Shown here in pieces: positions 60,489-64,000 of a DNA stretch of 64,000 bases (the first letter of the stretch is position 1; every line of letters starts with the position of its first letter). Below the pieces are notes generated by a model. The model made no database searches. It was not told the DNA's origin and saw only the letters and a program-made list of their open reading frames with translations. This DNA comes from Chryseobacterium oranimense (GTDB lineage Bacteria > Bacteroidota > Bacteroidia > Flavobacteriales > Weeksellaceae): positions 1,240,001 through 1,304,000 of the forward strand of contig NZ_CP104203.1 in assembly GCF_025244725.1 (NCBI RefSeq), read 5' to 3'. Made by a program: the position numbers and the translations under genes.

Positions 60489-61301
60489 TTAATGACTGAA
60501 GAATTGATTGAATAAAGTCAATTGTTCAGATAAGGATCTGCTCCAGTACTGCGGATCATGAGCACCCAGGGATTCTATATAAAGATGCGGAATTTTAAGT
60601 TCTGTGAGTTTTTTATGAAATTTTCTGTTCATTTCAATCATTTGTGTGTCTTCCGTACCGCAATCGAAAATGTACTGCTGTTCTGATGTAGCCATAGTCT
60701 TCACTTTATTGTCTGTAAGAAATTTAGGATTTAATGATATTGCAGATCCTAATACTTTATCTACCTGATATTGAGTGTAGCCTTCCCCGAATGACTTGAA
60801 ATCCAAAGCCCCGCAAGAACTTCCCACAATGCCAAATGTATGATTGTATGCAGTACCAATATTGACAGCACCATACCCTCCCATGCTCCAACCCAGGATA
60901 CCACGGAATTTTTTATCATTTTTCACCGGATAGTTTTTATTAATATAATCTACAAGCTCCTGTCCAATAAAAGTCTGATACTGGGAATCTTTAACCAACG
61001 GACTGTCTACATACCACGAATTATAGTTTCCGTCCGGCAGTACGTAAATCGTCTTATATGTCTGTGCTTTTTGAACCAGATCAGGAATATCCTGTTTGAT
61101 TGTCCGTTCAGGATTCCCACTGTAACCGTGAAGAATATAAACCGATGGATAGGTTGCGCCCTGCTGCACATCCGGTGTGATGATAATCGTTTTAACGTTC
61201 TTATTCATTTTGGCACTGAAAACCTCTTGATAAATGACTTTCTGTGCGGAAAGCTGTGCAGATACTGTCAATACACATACGATGCTTACTAAATTTTTCA
61301 T
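60489..61301 (-). CDS. secreted esterase (esterase D/tributyrin-esterase family)
   Basis: A 270-residue precursor with signal peptide MKNLVSIVCVLTVSAQLSAQ. The alpha/beta-hydrolase elements are YILHGYSGNPERT (oxyanion loop), the nucleophile serine in LGWSMGGYGAVN, Asp in FDCGTED and His in ESLGAHDPQYW. The family covers esterase D, S-formylglutathione hydrolases and secreted acyl-esterases. Location behind the siderophore region raises the idea of siderophore-ester cleavage, as by Fes or IroE, but secretion and the repeat between them make that only a possibility. The start at 61301 precedes the signal peptide. Confidence 0.84.
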   Translation of the reverse strand: MKNLVSIVCVLTVSAQLSAQKVIYQEVFSAKMNKNVKTIIITPDVQQGATYPSVYILHGYSGNPERTIKQDIPDLVQKAQTYKTIYVLPDGNYNSWYVDSPLVKDSQYQTFIGQELVDYINKNYPVKNDKKFRGILGWSMGGYGAVNIGTAYNHTFGIVGSSCGALDFKSFGEGYTQYQVDKVLGSAISLNPKFLTDNKVKTMATSEQQYIFDCGTEDTQMIEMNRKFHKKLTELKIPHLYIESLGAHDPQYWSRSLSEQLTLFNQFFSH

Positions 61302-61439
61302 AGGATAGAATTTTAATTGATGAACCTGGTACATCTGAAATCAATCCTTGTTCTCATTTAGACGTACAATTGTTCTTGTTTATAGGACAAAGATGGGGCT
61401 CAGAAAATAAAAAAACCTCAACATATGTTGAAGCTTTTG

Positions 61440-62009
61440 TCAGTTTATTTCTTTTTTTATGCGGCTTAGCTGAGTGGGTGTAATTCCCAGATAAGAAGCA
61501 ATATGATGCTGTTTCAGTCTATCATGGAGCGATTTGTTCTCCAAAAGCTTTAGATAACGGCGCTTGGCTGTTTCATGCTTTAAAGAAATTTCCAGCGGTT
61601 CTTTTTTTACTACCCAGTTTTTTTCCAGATAACGGATGTGAAATAATGCCAGGTCGTGGTATTGACTGATGAGTTCTCTGAAAGCTTTTGCCGGATATTT
61701 TATCACTGAACAGTCTTCTAAAGCAATGATATTGAAGTCGCTGGGCTTATCTTTGATAATGGCTGCTGTAGAAGCTACAAAACTCTTTTCTTCGAAGAAA
61801 ATCTTATACACAGAATCCCCCTGCTCATCTACAGTATAATAACCTACCAATCCTGATTTTATAAAATAATAGTATCTGGCGGCAGAGCCTGCTTCCTGAA
61901 GAAGGTCATTTTTATGATATATTTCCTCCTTACAGATATTCATCAAGGCTTTCACCGTTTCTTCTGACAGCGGATAATAACTATTGATCTGTTCTAAAAG
62001 GTCTTTCAA
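61440..62009 (-). CDS. Crp/Fnr-family regulator
   Basis: A 189-residue protein with a cyclic-nucleotide-binding-like barrel (about 20-115, LLQEAGSAARYYYFIKSGLVG) and a C-terminal helix-turn-helix (about 150-187, HHIASYLGITPTQLSRIKKEI). This short flavobacterial type often controls neighbouring oxidoreductases or is linked to stress. A GNAT gene lies directly upstream (13-nt gap) on the same strand, so they are probably co-transcribed. Ligand unknown. Confidence 0.86.
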   Translation of the reverse strand: MKDLLEQINSYYPLSEETVKALMNICKEEIYHKNDLLQEAGSAARYYYFIKSGLVGYYTVDEQGDSVYKIFFEEKSFVASTAAIIKDKPSDFNIIALEDCSVIKYPAKAFRELISQYHDLALFHIRYLEKNWVVKKEPLEISLKHETAKRRYLKLLENKSLHDRLKQHHIASYLGITPTQLSRIKKEIN

Positions 62010-62022
62010 AGCTGATAATAAT

Positions 62023-62544
62023 TTAATCTAAAATTTTCTTCATCATCAGATCAGTCTGTTCATCATCTCCCAATCTGAATATATGGTTTCCAAATACTTC
62101 AAAACCATTTTTCTCATAAAACCTAACGGCTCTTGAATTCTTTTCCCATACACCCAGCCAGATATAATTTTTATTAAGGTTTTGAGCTGTTTCCAAAGCC
62201 TGATCATACAGCAGCTGTCCTACTTTCTGACCATGATGGCTTTTTTTGACATAAATCCTTTCTATTTCCAAAGCTGTTTCATCCTGAAGTTCTGTTTGTG
62301 CAGATCCGGAGTTTAATTTGAGATAGCCTACAGCAATGTCCTCTTCCCATGCGATATAGAAATGGGAATCGGGATTACTCAGTTCTGATTTTACTTTTTC
62401 CGTACTGAAACTTTTTTCGAGATAATTTTTCATAGCTTCCTCCGAATTGTTTTCTGCAAAGGTTTCGGAAAAGGTCTGTATTCCAATATTCTGAATGGTT
62501 TCAAGATCGTTTATTCCAGCTTTAGAGATCGTTATTGATGACAT
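62023..62544 (-). CDS. GNAT-family N-acetyltransferase
   Basis: A 173-residue acetyltransferase with the GNAT core: SEEAMKNYLEKSF, DIAVGYLKLNSG (motif D/A strands), IERIYVKKSHHGQKVGQLL with the CoA-binding Q/RxxGxG/A-like loop, and NSRAVRFYEKNGFEVFG. It resembles PaiA/spermidine-type or ribosomal-type acetyltransferases; the substrate is unknown. It is transcribed with the following Crp-like gene and 9 nt after the S41 peptidase gene. Confidence 0.86.
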   Translation of the reverse strand: MSSITISKAGINDLETIQNIGIQTFSETFAENNSEEAMKNYLEKSFSTEKVKSELSNPDSHFYIAWEEDIAVGYLKLNSGSAQTELQDETALEIERIYVKKSHHGQKVGQLLYDQALETAQNLNKNYIWLGVWEKNSRAVRFYEKNGFEVFGNHIFRLGDDEQTDLMMKKILD

Positions 62545-62553
62545 AATAAGTAT

Positions 62554-63564
62554 TTATTGTTCTAATTTATTAATAAGATTTTTTATTTGAGGTATGCTCA
62601 GTTCTGTTTTTGTTCCTGTTTTTAAAATATTTTTCAAAATTTTAAGGTGGGCTGCCTTTAATGCATCTTCGGCTTTCACTTCCTGATCAGGTGTTACCCC
62701 GATATGTTCCCAGTTTTTGTGACTTCTGGCGGAAGTAATTTTCCCTGCCGGAACGAGCAGTAAGTACTGATTTTGAATGATGAAATGTTCTACAGGATTA
62801 GCGGCTCCTTCGGTTTTTTCACCTATTACTTCGGCTAATTGATGTTCCTGTAAGAAGTAAGCGACTGCCTCACCTGCAGAAAAAGTTCTTTTACTGGTAA
62901 GGATATAAATATTTTTATGGAGATATTTCTGTCCGGAAACTTTGGATTGTGTTATATTTTGTACAGTCTTACTCGTATGTTTTAAATAAGTAGTGTAAAG
63001 GTTTGTTTTTTTGTCAAAAAAGTAACTGCAGAATAGCATAAGCATTCCATTATCTCCGCCCCCATTTTCTCTAAGGTCAATGATCAGGGAATGAGTGTTG
63101 GCCACAAAATCCATTGCAGAGGCCAGTGTTTTTGCGCTGGATTCAGGGGAAGCAAAACCTTTGAAATCTATATAACCAATATTGCCCTGCAGCCGTTGAA
63201 CACTTTCAAAACCAAAATTTTCAAGACTGTTATGAAAATTATCCTGTTTTTCTCTTTCCTTTTCATCGATTGGTTTTTCCGGACTGTAGTTTTCAAGATA
63301 TTTAACAAAAAAATGTTGATCTTTTATGTCAGTCCGCAGCTTTTGAGTAAGCAGTGCTGCAAAATCTTTTTTTCCCAGATCTTTAAAAGTACCTTTTTCA
63401 GATTCACTCTGAAATATAGAATCCACTTTTTTATAGGCATCTTTATCGATGTAATATTGCTTTACTTTTTCTGTGATATCAGTAAGTACAGCTGTATTTT
63501 CGTTTCTCTGTGCGTAAGAGAATAAGGAGTGTAAAAGTAAAACTCCGGCTATTATTTTTTTCAT
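62554..63564 (-). CDS. S41-family peptidase (IRBP/tail-specific-protease type), secreted
   Basis: A 336-residue protein with a signal peptide (MKKIIAGVLLLHSLFSYAQ). The S41 core has IGYIDFKGF, LIIDLRENGGGDNGM, the nucleophile serine in LTSKRTFSAGEAVAYFLQ and GEKTEGAANP. The N-terminal three-helix region matches peptidase S41 of the IRBP-like branch. It has no PDZ domain, unlike CtpA, and is probably periplasmic. The start at 63564 lies at the signal peptide; a longer in-frame start at 63609 is less likely. It forms a run with the GNAT and Crp-like genes. Confidence 0.86.
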   Translation of the reverse strand: MKKIIAGVLLLHSLFSYAQRNENTAVLTDITEKVKQYYIDKDAYKKVDSIFQSESEKGTFKDLGKKDFAALLTQKLRTDIKDQHFFVKYLENYSPEKPIDEKEREKQDNFHNSLENFGFESVQRLQGNIGYIDFKGFASPESSAKTLASAMDFVANTHSLIIDLRENGGGDNGMLMLFCSYFFDKKTNLYTTYLKHTSKTVQNITQSKVSGQKYLHKNIYILTSKRTFSAGEAVAYFLQEHQLAEVIGEKTEGAANPVEHFIIQNQYLLLVPAGKITSARSHKNWEHIGVTPDQEVKAEDALKAAHLKILKNILKTGTKTELSIPQIKNLINKLEQ

Positions 63565-63630
63565 TGAAACAGTATAATGTTTCAGCAAAAGTATCTCAAT
63601 GAAAATCATATAAATTGTAAAAATGGAAAC

Positions 63631-63999
63631 TCAGATAAATAACCAGATATTATTCTGTTGCGTATCTACATTTTCAAAGAATTTTCCCGGACTTATTTTT
63701 GTAAGTTCCTTAAAATCTTTAATAAGATGTGACTGGTCATAAAAAAGGTTTTCATACGAAAGTTCCGTAAGATTTCTGGTATTTTTATTTGAAATTAGGG
63801 CTTTGCGGAATCTCTGGATTTTCCTGAATTCTGAGGCAGGTTTGCCAAGATACCGGTTTGAAATTTTATTCAGATATTGTCTTGTGATTCCGTTTTTTTC
63901 AGCGATCTCTTCTATGCTTAGCTCAGTATCAAAATCGGCTAGAATGTTGTAGGCTAAGGTTAAGTTTTTCTGCTGGAATTTTGAAAGCCAGTAGTTTTC
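63631..63999 (-). CDS. AraC-family regulator, 3' part only
   Basis: The last 122 residues of a gene that begins beyond the window edge. They comprise an AraC double helix-turn-helix (IEEIAEKNGITRQYLNKISN and YDQSHLIKDFKELTKISPGKF). The N-terminal sensor domain is not visible. The stop TGA is at 63631-63633. It lies upstream of the S41 peptidase gene on the same strand, with a 66-nt gap. Confidence 0.85.
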   Translation of the reverse strand, partial: ENYWLSKFQQKNLTLAYNILADFDTELSIEEIAEKNGITRQYLNKISNRYLGKPASEFRKIQRFRKALISNKNTRNLTELSYENLFYDQSHLIKDFKELTKISPGKFFENVDTQQNNIWLFI

Positions 64000-64000
64000 C

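Overview
The window looks like the chromosome of a Chryseobacterium-type flavobacterium (Bacteroidota, Weeksellaceae). The evidence is an AT-rich genome, weak Shine-Dalgarno sites, repeated matches to the Bacteroidota promoter (TTTG, about 19 nt, TAnnTTTG), many AraC regulators, an MVL-type lectin, CarboxypepD-TonB receptors and a flavobacterial siderophore operon. No rRNA, tRNA, CRISPR array, prophage or intact insertion sequence was found. Function calls rest on motif recognition by eye; no database search was run.

Layout. 0.1-0.3 kb: a double-glycine bacteriocin-like peptide. 0.7-8 kb: an AsmA-like protein, then an XRE-S24 regulator, alkB, xth and a 3-methyladenine glycosylase (base repair), with a DUF892 protein. 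8-11 kb: alkaline phosphatase, MerC-like protein and a Fur/Zur-type regulator, linked by three similar GCAAC-N3-GTTGC palindromes. 11-38 kb: an accessory mix of hydrolases, short-chain and aldo-keto oxidoreductases, a ClC channel, AraC and Crp/Fnr regulators, a two-repeat mannan-binding lectin, an exporter and several conserved unknowns.

38.5-45 kb: a biotin operon on the minus strand (unknown ferritin-like protein, bioF, bioD, bioB, bioA), divergent from a MocR-type regulator. The first gene has the ligand spacing of a diiron carboxylate protein (E, ExxH, E, ExxH) and overlaps bioF; no bioC, bioH, bioG, bioW or bioI is present here. A 128-nt palindromic repeat lies in the predicted leader of the operon, and a possible MocR operator overlaps its promoter.

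45-60 kb: a nine-gene minus-strand siderophore operon with gaps or overlaps of a few bases. In transcription order: PLP decarboxylase, NIS synthetase fused to a GNAT acyltransferase, lysine/ornithine-type N-monooxygenase, second NIS synthetase, MATE exporter, acyl carrier protein, AMP-forming ligase, TonB receptor, PepSY membrane protein. Divergent from it is a clavaminate-synthase-like Fe(II)/2-oxoglutarate amino acid hydroxylase with a good promoter and a Fur-like palindrome. Together they predict lysine -> 4-hydroxylysine -> 3-hydroxycadaverine -> N-hydroxylation -> acylation -> two condensations on citrate. This fits the chryseochelins, citrate siderophores with 3-hydroxycadaverine and fumarate that I recall being reported from Chryseobacterium. 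The ligase and carrier protein could supply the unusual acyl group.

60-64 kb: a secreted esterase, a Crp-like regulator, a GNAT acetyltransferase, an S41 peptidase and the end of another AraC gene. At least four kinds of long inverted-repeat elements sit between genes.
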